Of a DNA stretch of 64,000 nucleotides, positions 33,812 through 42,682 are shown piece by piece. The stretch lies in assembly GCF_014647315.1 (NCBI RefSeq), contig NZ_BMOY01000010.1, positions 1-64,000 on the forward strand, written 5' to 3'. A program made the translations under genes and the position numbers. The notes beneath the pieces were generated by a model. The model was not told where the DNA came from. It saw only the letters and a list, made by a program, of their open reading frames with translations, and ran no database searches. Origin of the DNA: Paenalicyclobacillus cellulosilyticus (GTDB lineage Bacteria; Bacillota; Bacilli; Alicyclobacillales; Alicyclobacillaceae). Every line of letters starts with the position of its first letter. Position 1 is the stretch's first letter.

Positions 33812-35128
33812 TCACGGTTCCAAACCACGATGGCTGCCATCTCCAGGATGCTCTGTCTGGAACCGCAACACGCATTCGGCCAGCGCGGCCTGATACACCT
33901 CTTTCACCGCGACCTGACAGGACTCGGCGATCCGGCGGCAGTCTTCAAACTCCGGCGCCATGTTGACCATCCGCCCGTCCCAGCGGGCGAGCTTGACGCG
34001 CACCGGCCCCCAACGCGTCGTCACCTCGACCCACTCGCGTGCCAGTTCCAGCTTGTCGACCCGGTACGCCCTTAGCCCGATGCTCGAGGTCTGGAGAAAC
34101 ACCTCCCGCGCCACCTGATGCGCAGCGTCCGGTGCGCACAGGGCACGCAACATGAGCGCGGGCCGCCCCTTCTTCATCACCACGGGCACCCACCAGGCGT
34201 CCATCGCGCCCGCCCCCAGCAGCCGTTCGAGGACGTAACCCGCAGCCTCCGGGCTCATGTCGTCGACGTTCGCCTCGATGACCACCGCCTCCACCTGGCG
34301 CACATCCCCGGCTGCACATCCCGCCGCGCGGGCGGCGGCATCGCCCGCCGCTACGGGGAGGATGCGCGCGAATACACCCGCCGTGTCCGGGATGGCCGCA
34401 GCGTCCGCAGACACGTCCGCCCATGCACCGAGCTGGATGCGCAGGACGTTGGCGACCGGCAATTCCTTCGTCCCCGCACCGTACCCGCTCTTGTGCCCAA
34501 TGAACACCCGCCGCTCGGCCGGCTTGGCCAATGTACGCAAAATGGCCGCGCCGGTCGGGGTCGTCGTCTCGCCAAAGACGCCTGAAGAGTACGTCGGATA
34601 CCCCTGCAGCAACCGTTCGGTCGCCGGAGCCGGCACCGGCATGCGGCCGTGCGCGCACTCGACGGTCCCGCCACCCACTTCAATCGGGCCCACCACACAC
34701 TCCGGTTGCCCCAACAGGTGCCATGCAATCATCGTCCCCGCGATGTCGACGATGGCGTCGACCGCCCCCACCTCATGAAAGTGGATCGACTCGGGCGTGG
34801 TGCCGTGCACCGCCGCCTCCGCCTCGGCCAGATGGGTGAACGCCTCCATCGTCTTCTCCTTCACGACGTCCGGCAGGTCGCTCGCATCCACGATGGCCCG
34901 GATGTCGCGCAGGTGGCGGTGATGGGGACTCGGCCGCGTATGGACGTGCACCTTCGTCGCCGCAATGCCGCGCCGCTTCACCCGTTCCACCACAATCTCG
35001 TACTCGTCCACCGCCAACCCGGCGAGCATGCGCCGCCAGGATGCTTCATCCACCCCCAGGTCCAACCAAGCCCCGAGGAACATGTCGCCGCTGGCGCCGG
35101 CCGGACACTCGATCTTCGCCACGTTCAT
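33812..35128 (-). CDS. larC: LarC, nickel-pincer cofactor nickel insertase
   Basis: 438 residues, full-length single-frame LarC (in some species it is split by a frameshift). N-terminal AKIECPAGASGDMFLGAWLDLG and SIHFHEVGAVDAIVDIAG are hallmarks; VGGGTVECAHGRMPVPAPAT and YSSGVFGETTTPTGAAIL follow. The C-terminal domain has EANVDDMSPEAAGYVLERLL and VVMKKGRPALML. LarC inserts nickel into the pincer nucleotide made by LarB and LarE. Overlaps larB by 4 bases. Confidence 0.95.
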   Translation of the reverse strand: MNVAKIECPAGASGDMFLGAWLDLGVDEASWRRMLAGLAVDEYEIVVERVKRRGIAATKVHVHTRPSPHHRHLRDIRAIVDASDLPDVVKEKTMEAFTHLAEAEAAVHGTTPESIHFHEVGAVDAIVDIAGTMIAWHLLGQPECVVGPIEVGGGTVECAHGRMPVPAPATERLLQGYPTYSSGVFGETTTPTGAAILRTLAKPAERRVFIGHKSGYGAGTKELPVANVLRIQLGAWADVSADAAAIPDTAGVFARILPVAAGDAAARAAGCAAGDVRQVEAVVIEANVDDMSPEAAGYVLERLLGAGAMDAWWVPVVMKKGRPALMLRALCAPDAAHQVAREVFLQTSSIGLRAYRVDKLELAREWVEVTTRWGPVRVKLARWDGRMVNMAPEFEDCRRIAESCQVAVKEVYQAALAECVLRFQTEHPGDGSHRGLEP

Positions 35129-35919
35129 CTCGCTTCGTCGTCCCCTTCTTCGTGCGCTGCGGCCGAACCTTCATGCCCGGCCATGCGGTTGATCATGCTC
35201 GCCAAGTACCCGGCACCGAACCCGTTGTCGATGTTGACCACCGCCATGCCGGGGACGCAAGAGGTCAACATCGACATGAGCGGCACAAACCCGCGCAGCT
35301 GAGCGCCATAACCCACGCTGGTGGGCACGCCGATGACCGGTTTATCCACCAATCCCGCGAGGACGCTCACCAGTGCCCCTTCCATGCCAGCCACCGCGAC
35401 AATCACGCGCGCGCGCCGGATGGTGTCGATCCGCCGCAACAGCCGGTGCAACCCAGCGACGCCGACGTCGTAGACGCGCGTGACGCGGCTGCCCATCGCC
35501 TCACAGGTCACCGCCGCCTCCTCGGCCACCGGGAGGTCGGACGTTCCGGCCGCGACGACGGCGATCTCGCCCGCCGCACGTTGCGGCCCGCGCCGGATGA
35601 GGATGGTTCGCGCCACGGGATGGTACTCCGCGTCCGCCACCTCTTCGCGCAACCGCAGGTACACCGCCTCGCTGGCGCGCGTCCCGAGCACGTTCGATTC
35701 ACCGCGCGCCGCCAGGCGGGCCAGGATCTCCGCCGCATGCTCCACCGTCTTGCCCTCGCAATAGACGACCTCGGCAAATCCCTTGCGCAACGTGCGCTGA
35801 TGGTCGATGTTCGCGTAACCCAAATCCTCACTGTCGGCACCGCGCAATGCGGCGAGCGCCTCATCGACCGCAAGCTGTCCGGATGCCACCGCAGTCAGGA
35901 TGTCTCGATATGTGCGCAT
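35125..35919 (-). CDS. larB: LarB, pyridinium-3,5-biscarboxylate synthase
   Basis: 264 residues. N-terminal about 110 residues are LarB-specific (GFAEVVYCEGKTVEHAAEIL); the C-terminal part is an AIR-carboxylase-like domain (VVAAGTSDLPVAEEAAVT, VIVAVAGMEGALVSVLAGL, DKPVIGVPTSVGYG, NIDNGFGAGYLASMI). LarB carboxylates nicotinate adenine dinucleotide and hydrolyses it, the first step to the nickel-pincer cofactor. Ribosome site GAGGAGCGG before the ATG. Between larE and larC, 64 bases after larE. Confidence 0.95.
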   Translation of the reverse strand: MRTYRDILTAVASGQLAVDEALAALRGADSEDLGYANIDHQRTLRKGFAEVVYCEGKTVEHAAEILARLAARGESNVLGTRASEAVYLRLREEVADAEYHPVARTILIRRGPQRAAGEIAVVAAGTSDLPVAEEAAVTCEAMGSRVTRVYDVGVAGLHRLLRRIDTIRRARVIVAVAGMEGALVSVLAGLVDKPVIGVPTSVGYGAQLRGFVPLMSMLTSCVPGMAVVNIDNGFGAGYLASMINRMAGHEGSAAAHEEGDDEAR

Positions 35920-35983
35920 CTTCCGCTCCTCATCCTCAATCAGTCACATGCCGTGGTCTTACGCCCTGTCACACGCCGTGGCC

Positions 35984-36811
35984 TTACGCCCCGCGCACCT
36001 GCTGCACCGGCAACACCTCGTTCAGACTGCCCGAACGGTAGCCCTGCAGGTCGAGACTGACGTACGCGTAACCAATCTCTTTCAACTTCGCGGTGATGGT
36101 CTCCGCCACCGCCACCACGTCCATCAGCTTGTCGGGCGCCACCTCAATCCGCGCCAGCTTGTCGTGCTGACGCACACGCACCTGGCGGAAACCAAGCTGC
36201 ATCAGGAACGCCTCCGCCTGTTCAATTATCGACAACTTCTCGAGCGTGATCCGCTCTCCGTACGGGATGCGGGAGGACAAGCAGGCGAACGACGGTTTAT
36301 CCCATGTGCGCAGCCCCATCTGCCGGGAAAGGTGCCGGATCTCCGCTTTCTTCAACCCGGCTTCGAGCAGCGGCGCCCGTACGCCGCGTTCCCGCGCCGC
36401 TTGCAAGCCCGGACGGTGCTCACCGAGATCGTCCGCGATGGCGCCGAAGACGACATGGGAGAAGCCGCGTGCGTTCGCGATGGGGATGAGGTGCGAGAAC
36501 AACTCCTGTTTGCAGAAATAACAGCGGTTGACGGGATTCTCCGCGTACCCGGGGATGTCCAGCTCGCTGGTATGAATCACCTCGTGCACCGCGCCCAGCT
36601 CGGCCGCCAACTGGACAGCCTCCTCCCGCTCGCGCGCGGGATACGTCTCCGAATCCGCCGTGATGGCCAGGACGTTGTCCCGCCCAAGCACATCGAGCGC
36701 CGCTTTTAACAGGAACGTACTGTCCACGCCGCCGGAAAACGCGACGACCACCCGCTGCAATTCAGCCAGGATGGCTTGCAACGTCTCGAATTTTTGTGCA
36801 ATCTGATCCAT
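35984..36811 (-). CDS. larE: LarE, ATP-dependent sacrificial sulfur transferase
   Basis: 275 residues; ATG at 36809-36811, AGGAGG ten bases upstream. PP-loop AFSGGVDSTFLLKAA near residue 25, NRCYFCKQELF and FGAIADDLGEHRPGL. The sacrificial cysteine region SFACLSSRIPYG is intact, with a single Cys, so this is the one-Cys LarE that gives up its own sulfur rather than a 4Fe-4S type. First gene of larEBC-AKR, divergent from AKR (2). Confidence 0.95.
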   Translation of the reverse strand: MDQIAQKFETLQAILAELQRVVVAFSGGVDSTFLLKAALDVLGRDNVLAITADSETYPAREREEAVQLAAELGAVHEVIHTSELDIPGYAENPVNRCYFCKQELFSHLIPIANARGFSHVVFGAIADDLGEHRPGLQAARERGVRAPLLEAGLKKAEIRHLSRQMGLRTWDKPSFACLSSRIPYGERITLEKLSIIEQAEAFLMQLGFRQVRVRQHDKLARIEVAPDKLMDVVAVAETITAKLKEIGYAYVSLDLQGYRSGSLNEVLPVQQVRGA

Positions 36812-36970
36812 GACGACCGCACCTCCTGGCGGCAGGCAGAACCGCCGCATCGTCAAAACTTTGTGATAGCTGCACAGCCGACGGCAGGGCCTTGGGCAGC
36901 GCTTTCGCCCAGGCACGAGACTAGTATAGAATGTTTACGTTTGAACAACAAGAAGTTGAGGGGGAGACGG

Positions 36971-37954
36971 ATGCGTTACCGCGAACTGGGCAACACGGGC
37001 CTGCGCGTCAGCGAAGTCAGCTTCGGCACCTGGGCCATCGGCGGCAGCTGGGGCACCGTCGACGAACGCGAGGCGCTGAACGGCTTGGCGCGGGCCATCG
37101 ACGCGGGGGTCAACTTCTTCGATACCGCCGACGTCTACGGGGACGGCCGGGCGGAGCGGCTGCTCGCCATCGCCACCAAAGGGCGCAAGCACGACATCTA
37201 CATCGCCACCAAGTTTTGCCGCGCCGCCGACATCCACGATCCCCAGACGTACTCCGAAGCCTCGGTGCGCCGTTTTTGCGAAGCCAGCTTGCGCCGGCTG
37301 GAGCGCGATACCATCGACCTCTACCAGGTACACTGCCCGCCGCATGAGATCATCCGCCAGGGCACGGTGTTCGAAGTCCTGGACAAGCTGCAGCAGGAGG
37401 GCAAGATCCGCCATTACGGCGTCAGCGTGGAGACGGTGGCCGAGGGCCTGACCGCCATCCAATACCCCGGCGTACGCGCCCTGCAAGTCATCTTCAACAT
37501 CTTCCGCCAAAAGCCGGCGACCGAACTGTTTCCGCAGGCGGCCGCGAAAGGCGTGGGCATCCTCGTCCGTTTGCCGCTCGCGAGCGGCCTGTTGACCGGC
37601 AAGTTCAAGAAGACGGACACGTTCCCGCCCGATGACCACCGCCACTTCAACCGCGACGGCCAGGCGTTCAACGTCGGGGAGACGTTCGCGGGTCTGCCTT
37701 TTGAGAAAGGCGTGGAGCTGGCTGACGAACTGCGCTGGATTGCCGAAGGGCGCGGCACCATGGCGCGTGCCGCGATGCGCTGGATCCTCGACTTCCCCGA
37801 AGTCAGCTGCGTCATCCCGGGCTTTAAAAACGCCGCGCAGGTGGAGGACAACCTGGCCACCCTCGACGTCCCTGGTTTCAGCGCGGACGAACGCGCACGC
37901 CTGCAACAGTTCTATGAAGAGAAGGTCAAACCGTTCATTCGGGGGCCGTATTGA
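36971..37954 (+). CDS. Aldo/keto reductase (2)
   Basis: 327 residues; ATG preceded by GGGGGAG. MRYRELGNTGLRVSEVSFG start, tetrad Asp/Tyr in NFFDTADVYG, Lys in IATKFCRA, His in DLYQVHCPP, and C-terminal TMARAAMRWILDFPEVSCVIPGF for NADP binding. It belongs to the YhdN/PdxI-like group of general aldehyde or sugar reductases. Divergent from larE and convergent with the MFS gene, whose end it overlaps by 20 bases. Confidence 0.88.
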   Translation: MRYRELGNTGLRVSEVSFGTWAIGGSWGTVDEREALNGLARAIDAGVNFFDTADVYGDGRAERLLAIATKGRKHDIYIATKFCRAADIHDPQTYSEASVRRFCEASLRRLERDTIDLYQVHCPPHEIIRQGTVFEVLDKLQQEGKIRHYGVSVETVAEGLTAIQYPGVRALQVIFNIFRQKPATELFPQAAAKGVGILVRLPLASGLLTGKFKKTDTFPPDDHRHFNRDGQAFNVGETFAGLPFEKGVELADELRWIAEGRGTMARAAMRWILDFPEVSCVIPGFKNAAQVEDNLATLDVPGFSADERARLQQFYEEKVKPFIRGPY

Positions 37955-39086
37955 GCCGCTCGCCCGACCATCTGCCGAACGCGACAAACCCCAGTGCGGC
38001 TGCGGCGGCCGCAGCCGCGAGGGCACCGTACAACCACTGCGGACCGGCGGCGGCCATCACCAAGCCGCCGGCCGCGGTGCCGACGATGTTGCTCAACCCC
38101 GACGACAAGGCAGCGAACGCGGTCTGCCCCGTCGCTTTCCAGCGCGCGGGCACCAACGCGTTCACCATCTCGACCGATGCGCTGTTCGTCAGCGCGAAAC
38201 CGACCCCATCCAACGCCTGGACGGCCAACAACACCCATAAGGGAGGAGCCGCAGCCACGACCGCGTACTTCACGGCGTACATCCCCGCCCCAAAGCAAAG
38301 CACCGCCGGTCGCCCGAACCGCGCCTGCAACCAGCCTGAGATGTAGAAGAACGGAATTTCGACGACGGCTGCAACGGAGAAATTGGCGCCAAGGCCCGTC
38401 AACGGGTAGTGCAGCGCTTGATAATACAGCCCAAAGAACGAGAAGTTCACCGCCGACGTCAAAGACAGCAGAAAGCAGATGGAGGTAAACCCCAAGAACC
38501 GGGCATCCCCCGCCACCTCCCGCACGCCGGAAAGGATGGGCATCCCGGCCCGCCGCGGCTGCGGCGGAAAGGCGAGGAGCACCGCGGCGCTGGCCAAAGA
38601 GAACACCGCGTACACCCAAAACAAATGGGCATAGCCAAAGCGGCCGTACGCATATCCCGCGATCACGGTGGACACTGCGAATCCCAGCGCGCCCCACAGC
38701 CTGGCTTGGCCGAAGGAGAAACCGTGTTCCTCACCCGCGCGCACCGCGATGGCGTCGAAGATGGGGCCGCTCGCCGACTGCAGCACGGCCGTCACCACCG
38801 CGGTGACCCAGAGCAGCCAACCGCGGTGTGCTGCCACGTATCCAGCCAAGGCCACCGGAGACAAGAGCGCACTCACCATCAGCACCGTGCGCGCGTCGCG
38901 CGCTTTGTCGCTCAGCGCGCCGAGCCACGGCTGTGCCACCATGCCGGCCAGCGCATTGGCCGCCATCAGCATGCCGATGACCACCGCGGAAATCCCGCGC
39001 GCGTGCAGATACAACGTGAGAAACGGGAAGGCGGCCCCGAGGCCGCCGTAATAGACCAGGTAGTACAGGGCGATCCGTCCGCGCAC
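37935..39086 (-). CDS. MFS transporter, MFS_1-like/LacY-like
   Basis: 383 residues from GTG at 39084-39086, seven bases after GGAGG. Twelve predicted membrane helices in two halves. The A-motif-like loop GALSDKARDARTVL sits between helices 2 and 3, and the second half repeats the pattern near GWLQARFGRPAVL. Resembles proton-coupled sugar or nucleoside symporters of the LacY-like group. It is the only sugar-type transporter found among the catabolic genes and follows IolB by 62 bases, so it may import the substrate of the Gfo/IolB pair. Confidence 0.85.
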   Translation of the reverse strand: MRGRIALYYLVYYGGLGAAFPFLTLYLHARGISAVVIGMLMAANALAGMVAQPWLGALSDKARDARTVLMVSALLSPVALAGYVAAHRGWLLWVTAVVTAVLQSASGPIFDAIAVRAGEEHGFSFGQARLWGALGFAVSTVIAGYAYGRFGYAHLFWVYAVFSLASAAVLLAFPPQPRRAGMPILSGVREVAGDARFLGFTSICFLLSLTSAVNFSFFGLYYQALHYPLTGLGANFSVAAVVEIPFFYISGWLQARFGRPAVLCFGAGMYAVKYAVVAAAPPLWVLLAVQALDGVGFALTNSASVEMVNALVPARWKATGQTAFAALSSGLSNIVGTAAGGLVMAAAGPQWLYGALAAAAAAAALGFVAFGRWSGERLNTAPE

Positions 39087-39148
39087 GCGCACGCCTCCGT
39101 TCGCAAGCTGTGGCGGCGCGCGTCCCGGGCGGCATGTCCGGGGCGGTC

Positions 39149-39949
39149 TCACACCTGTTTGACCCATGCGTGCGCCGGATCGTCGTGCGGGATCATCACC
39201 CGGTCCGTCTCGCCAGCCATCAGCCACAAGTAGTAGAGTTCATAACCCCCCGCCGCGCAGACCGGATGATACCCATGCGGGATGAGGAACACATCGCCGT
39301 GCCGGACCGCGTGCGCCTCATCGAGCGACCGGTCTGCGGTGTAGATGTGCTGCAGGCCAAACCCTTGCCGCGGGCGGAGACGGTAATAATATACCTCTTC
39401 CATGCATGCTTCCACACCAGGCTGGTAGGTGTCGTGCTTGTGCGGGGGATAGCTGGACCAATTCCCCGGCGGATTGAACGTCTCGCCGACGATGATCCGG
39501 TGTACGCGCCCCTCCGCGTTGGCCACCACGATGTCGTGCACCGACCGCCGCCAATTGTCCCGCCCCACCTCCCGCGCCTGCACGTCCTGCGGCGTGACCA
39601 AAAACGGTTCATAACGCACCGGCGCCGGCGTTCGGCATACGGCGAGCTCCAGCACGCCGTCACCCTCGTTGTGCACGGTGTACTGGGTCGCGCGCGGGAC
39701 GTAGACGGCGGTCGCCCGTTCGGTGAACACATCCTGACGGCTGAGGCCCGAAAACGTCCAACCGTCCACCTGCACATTCGCCCGGCCGGACAACAACACG
39801 AGCACCGCCTCGTCTTCGCCGGTCTCCGCCGTGAACGCCTCGCCGGCCGGCAAGGTGAGCGTCCCGAAGCGCAACAGGCGCAGCACGCCGTTGTCCGGGC
39901 CCACCACCTCGCGGTATCCGATATGAGGAACGTGACGAATCAGCAGCAT
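39149..39949 (-). CDS. 5-deoxy-glucuronate isomerase (IolB) family
   Basis: 266 residues, full length. Bicupin: GVLRLLRFGTLTLPAGEAF, VFTERATAVYVPR and, in the second cupin, the IolB signature ETFNPPGNWSSYPPHKHD, with EEVYYYRLRPRQGFGLQHIY and FLIPHGYHPVCAA providing His/Glu metal ligands. IolB isomerises 5-deoxy-glucuronate in myo-inositol breakdown, but none of iolC, D, E, A or J are here. Either the others are elsewhere or it acts on another uronate-like sugar acid produced by the adjacent Gfo/Idh enzyme. Confidence 0.88.
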   Translation of the reverse strand: MLLIRHVPHIGYREVVGPDNGVLRLLRFGTLTLPAGEAFTAETGEDEAVLVLLSGRANVQVDGWTFSGLSRQDVFTERATAVYVPRATQYTVHNEGDGVLELAVCRTPAPVRYEPFLVTPQDVQAREVGRDNWRRSVHDIVVANAEGRVHRIIVGETFNPPGNWSSYPPHKHDTYQPGVEACMEEVYYYRLRPRQGFGLQHIYTADRSLDEAHAVRHGDVFLIPHGYHPVCAAGGYELYYLWLMAGETDRVMIPHDDPAHAWVKQV

Positions 39950-39991
39950 CTGCGTTCACCCCTTCGCCGCCAGTGCGCGGGCGGCATCCAA

Positions 39992-41155
39992 TCAAAACGA
40001 CCGCTCGATGTCGAGCGTCCGCGCCGGTCCGGCCGGTTTCTTGTACTTGGAGTTCCGGATGCGCTCCTGCAGGTGGTGATAATACAAGTCCTCATCCACC
40101 GGGATCTCGACCCAGTCGTCCGTCCAGGCCGACAGGTGCATGGCATTGGCAAGCTCGAGGGCGCGGATGCCTTCCTCGCCAGGTGCCAAAAGCGGTGTCC
40201 CGTGCAGGATGGCGCTCACCCAGTTGGCGGTAATCCCCTTGTGGCCGGTCTCCGTGCCCTGGATGGGGATCTCGCACTTCCAGCACTCCGGCTGCCCGAA
40301 TCCGCCGCGGTACTCCCGGTTGAACTGCCGCTCCGGCACCCGCAGCCGCCAGAACGTCAGCTTCCCGTCCTCAATCACGATCTTCCCGCGGTCGCCGGAC
40401 AACTCGAACCGGTTGGTCCCCGGCGCCTCGCCCGTCGAGGTGATGAACACGCCGGTCGCCCCGTTCTCATACTCCACGTACGCCGTCACGTCATCTTCGA
40501 CCTCGATGTCGTGCCACTTGCCAAAGCCGCAGAACGCCCGCACCCGCTTCGGCAGCTGGCCCAACGTCCATTGCCACAAATCGAGCTGGTGGGGGTCTTG
40601 GTTCGCGAGCACCCCGCCCCCTTCGCCTGCCCAGGTGGCGCGCCAGCCGCCGGAATCGTAATAGCTCTGCGACCGGTACCAGTTGGTGATGATCCAGATG
40701 GTGCGCTTGAGCTCACCCAGTTCGCCGCTCTGGATCAGGTCGCGCAGCTTTTGGTAGAGCGGATTGGTGCGCTGGTTGAACATGATGCCGAACACCTTGC
40801 CGCTCTCCGCCGCCACCCGGTTCATCTCGCGTACCTGTTTGGTATAGACGCCGGCCGGCTTCTCAATCAGCACATGCAGGCCGCGCCGTAACGCCGCGAT
40901 GGCGAGTGGCGGGTGGTCGTAGTGCGGGACCGCAATCATCACCCCGTCGACGAGCCCGGAGTCCATGAGCGCCTCCGGGTGCTCAAACCGCGCCACGCCT
41001 TCTCCCAGGTTGGCACGCGCCCATGCCAGGCGGTCCGGATTGGTGTCGCACACCGCGGTCAAACGAGCGCCCGGCACCTCCCCGCGCGCCAGGTAGGTGG
41101 CATGTCCCGTCCCCATATTGCCGATCCCGATGATGCCAATGCGAACCTCTTCCAT
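39992..41155 (-). CDS. Gfo/Idh/MocA family oxidoreductase (5)
   Basis: 387 residues; AAAGGAG upstream of the ATG. GIIGIGNMGTGHATYLARG, VLIEKPAGVYTKQ, and the substrate domain FNQRTNPLYQKLRDLI, GGWRATWAGEGGGVLANQDPHQLDLWQWTLG. The GGGVL(A/I)NQDPHQLDL form is a recognisable subgroup seen with sugar ABC or MFS genes. First gene of a Gfo-IolB-MFS unit behind a 301-base regulatory gap that holds a ROK-operator-like palindrome. Confidence 0.88.
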   Translation of the reverse strand: MEEVRIGIIGIGNMGTGHATYLARGEVPGARLTAVCDTNPDRLAWARANLGEGVARFEHPEALMDSGLVDGVMIAVPHYDHPPLAIAALRRGLHVLIEKPAGVYTKQVREMNRVAAESGKVFGIMFNQRTNPLYQKLRDLIQSGELGELKRTIWIITNWYRSQSYYDSGGWRATWAGEGGGVLANQDPHQLDLWQWTLGQLPKRVRAFCGFGKWHDIEVEDDVTAYVEYENGATGVFITSTGEAPGTNRFELSGDRGKIVIEDGKLTFWRLRVPERQFNREYRGGFGQPECWKCEIPIQGTETGHKGITANWVSAILHGTPLLAPGEEGIRALELANAMHLSAWTDDWVEIPVDEDLYYHHLQERIRNSKYKKPAGPARTLDIERSF

Positions 41156-41254
41156 CCGGCATCTCCTTTCTTCCCTGCACCGCCGCGCCGGACGCAGCGC
41201 CTTGCATGCGGCCGCGCGGACCTGGTGCGACTCCTCGCGTTCAGCGTAGCAAGG

Positions 41255-41276
41255 CTAGTTTAAGAAAACAAACGAA
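41255..41276. promoter_or_regulatory. ROK/XylR-type operator candidate
   Basis: CTAGTTTAAGAAAACAAACGAA: half-sites TAGTTT and AAACgA around an A-rich centre resemble the xylO pattern TTAGTTTGTTT...AACAAACTAA used by ROK repressors. It is upstream of the Gfo-IolB-MFS genes and downstream of a ROK gene. Confidence 0.4.
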
Positions 41277-41420
41277 TTGGGCACATCGGACGATCCGCCT
41301 GCTCCGCTTTGCAAAGCCGCATGCCGCGCAAACGCCTGCGATCTCGTTCCCGCGTTCGTTCATCTCTGCCGTGCGCCGTGGTGCGGATTTCGTCCTCCTG
41401 TGTGCACCAGATCGACGGTC

Positions 41421-41451
41421 CTGCCGGATGCGTGCCGGGAGCGTGCCGGGA
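41421..41451. repeat. 11-bp tandem repeat
   Basis: GCGTGCCGGGA twice in a row (41430-41440, 41441-41451), preceded by a partial unit CTGCCGGAT. Confidence 0.7.
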
Positions 41452-41456
41452 TGGTT

Positions 41457-42656
41457 CTAGGCGCGCGCCCCTTGGCGCACCAGGCTCTCCAGATAGCCGT
41501 GAATGCCGAGCGACGCGGCCCCCACCACGGCGGTGTTGTGTCCGTTCGGGACGAACACCACCGCGAGGTGTTCACGCAATTCCGGAGAGCAACGCGCCGC
41601 GATGACCTCGGTCACCACCGGCCGCAGCCACGGCTCCGCGCGCGCCATGTCGTTGCCGATGAGCACCGCTTGCGGATTCAGGATGTTCACGATGTTCGCC
41701 AACCCAATGCCGAGGTACCGGCCCACCTTGGCCAGCGCGTCCGCCGCCCACACCTCACCCGCGGCGGCCGCCGCCATCACGTGATCGAGCACGGATGGGT
41801 GATACGCGGGCAACTCGCCGGCGACGTACGGTTGTACCCACCGGTAGAGCGCTTTCAACGACCCGTACATTTCCCAGCAGCCGTTTGAACCGCACGAGCA
41901 AGGCAGGCCGTCCGGCTCGACCACCATGTGGCCAATCTCCCCGGCGAACCCGTCCGCACCGCGCTGAAGCTCTCCGTTCATGACGATGCCCGCCCCGATG
42001 CCGGTCGAAACGCTGATGTAGACAAAATGATCCCATGCGCGGCCCGCACCGACCAGTTTTTCACCAAACGCCGACACGTTGGCGGAGTTGTCGACAAACA
42101 CCGGGACGGAAAAACGCTCGCGCAAGTACCGCTTGAGCTCGACGTGATGGAGGTCCATGTTCGGCGTGAACAGCACGGCTCCGCGCCGGTCATCGACCAA
42201 CCCCGGCAACCCAATCCCGATGGCGACCACACCGCGCGGCGTCTTCGCCGCGGCCGCCATCGCTTCCTCCATCATGCGTGTCATTTCCTGTAAGATCTGC
42301 GCCTGGCGCACGTCGGTGAGCGCTCGCTCCGCCTCGTGCACCACGCGGCCCTCGAGATCGGTCACGGCGAGACGAACGCGATCGACATTCAACACCACGC
42401 CAATCACGTAAGCGCTGTCCGCCAGGAAGCGCAACAACACCGGCCGCCGGCCGACCGCCGAAGCCGCGCACCCGGCTTCGGCGACGATGCCTTTGCGGAT
42501 GAGATCGCTGACCACCATCGACACCGTGGCCTTGTTCAGCCGGCTGATGGCGGCCAATTCGGTGCGCGAGATGGGGTAGCGCGTGCGGATGAGGTTCAGG
42601 ATGGTCCGCTTGTTCCGTTCCCGGGCGATGGTGGTGTCCGTCGAGTTCCTCGGCAT
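41457..42656 (-). CDS. ROK-family transcriptional repressor (XylR/NagC-like)
   Basis: 399 residues; AGGAGGGGG before the ATG. N-terminal winged helix-turn-helix (YPISRTELAAISRLNKATVS, LIRKGIVAEAG) to about 80. Then the ROK sugar-kinase-like fold: VVAIGIGLPGLVDDRRG, VFVDNSANVSAFGE and the zinc motif GLPCSCGSNGCWEMYGS, with Glu in GEIGHMVVEPDG. The kinase catalytic Asp position reads DNSAN, typical of a regulator. It probably senses a sugar released by the GH29 enzyme and controls this unit and the operator at 41255. Third gene after GH29 and FAH. Confidence 0.9.
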   Translation of the reverse strand: MPRNSTDTTIARERNKRTILNLIRTRYPISRTELAAISRLNKATVSMVVSDLIRKGIVAEAGCAASAVGRRPVLLRFLADSAYVIGVVLNVDRVRLAVTDLEGRVVHEAERALTDVRQAQILQEMTRMMEEAMAAAAKTPRGVVAIGIGLPGLVDDRRGAVLFTPNMDLHHVELKRYLRERFSVPVFVDNSANVSAFGEKLVGAGRAWDHFVYISVSTGIGAGIVMNGELQRGADGFAGEIGHMVVEPDGLPCSCGSNGCWEMYGSLKALYRWVQPYVAGELPAYHPSVLDHVMAAAAAGEVWAADALAKVGRYLGIGLANIVNILNPQAVLIGNDMARAEPWLRPVVTEVIAARCSPELREHLAVVFVPNGHNTAVVGAASLGIHGYLESLVRQGARA

Positions 42657-42682
42657 CTCGCCCCCTCCTGTTCTTCCAGCCT

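Larger units (their letters stand above)
41156..41456. other. Regulatory gap upstream of Gfo-IolB-MFS unit
   Basis: Holds the ROK-operator-like palindrome (41255-41276) and the 11-bp tandem repeats at 41421-41451 just after the ROK gene. No convincing gene; a leftward promoter near the palindrome has only weak boxes. Confidence 0.5.
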
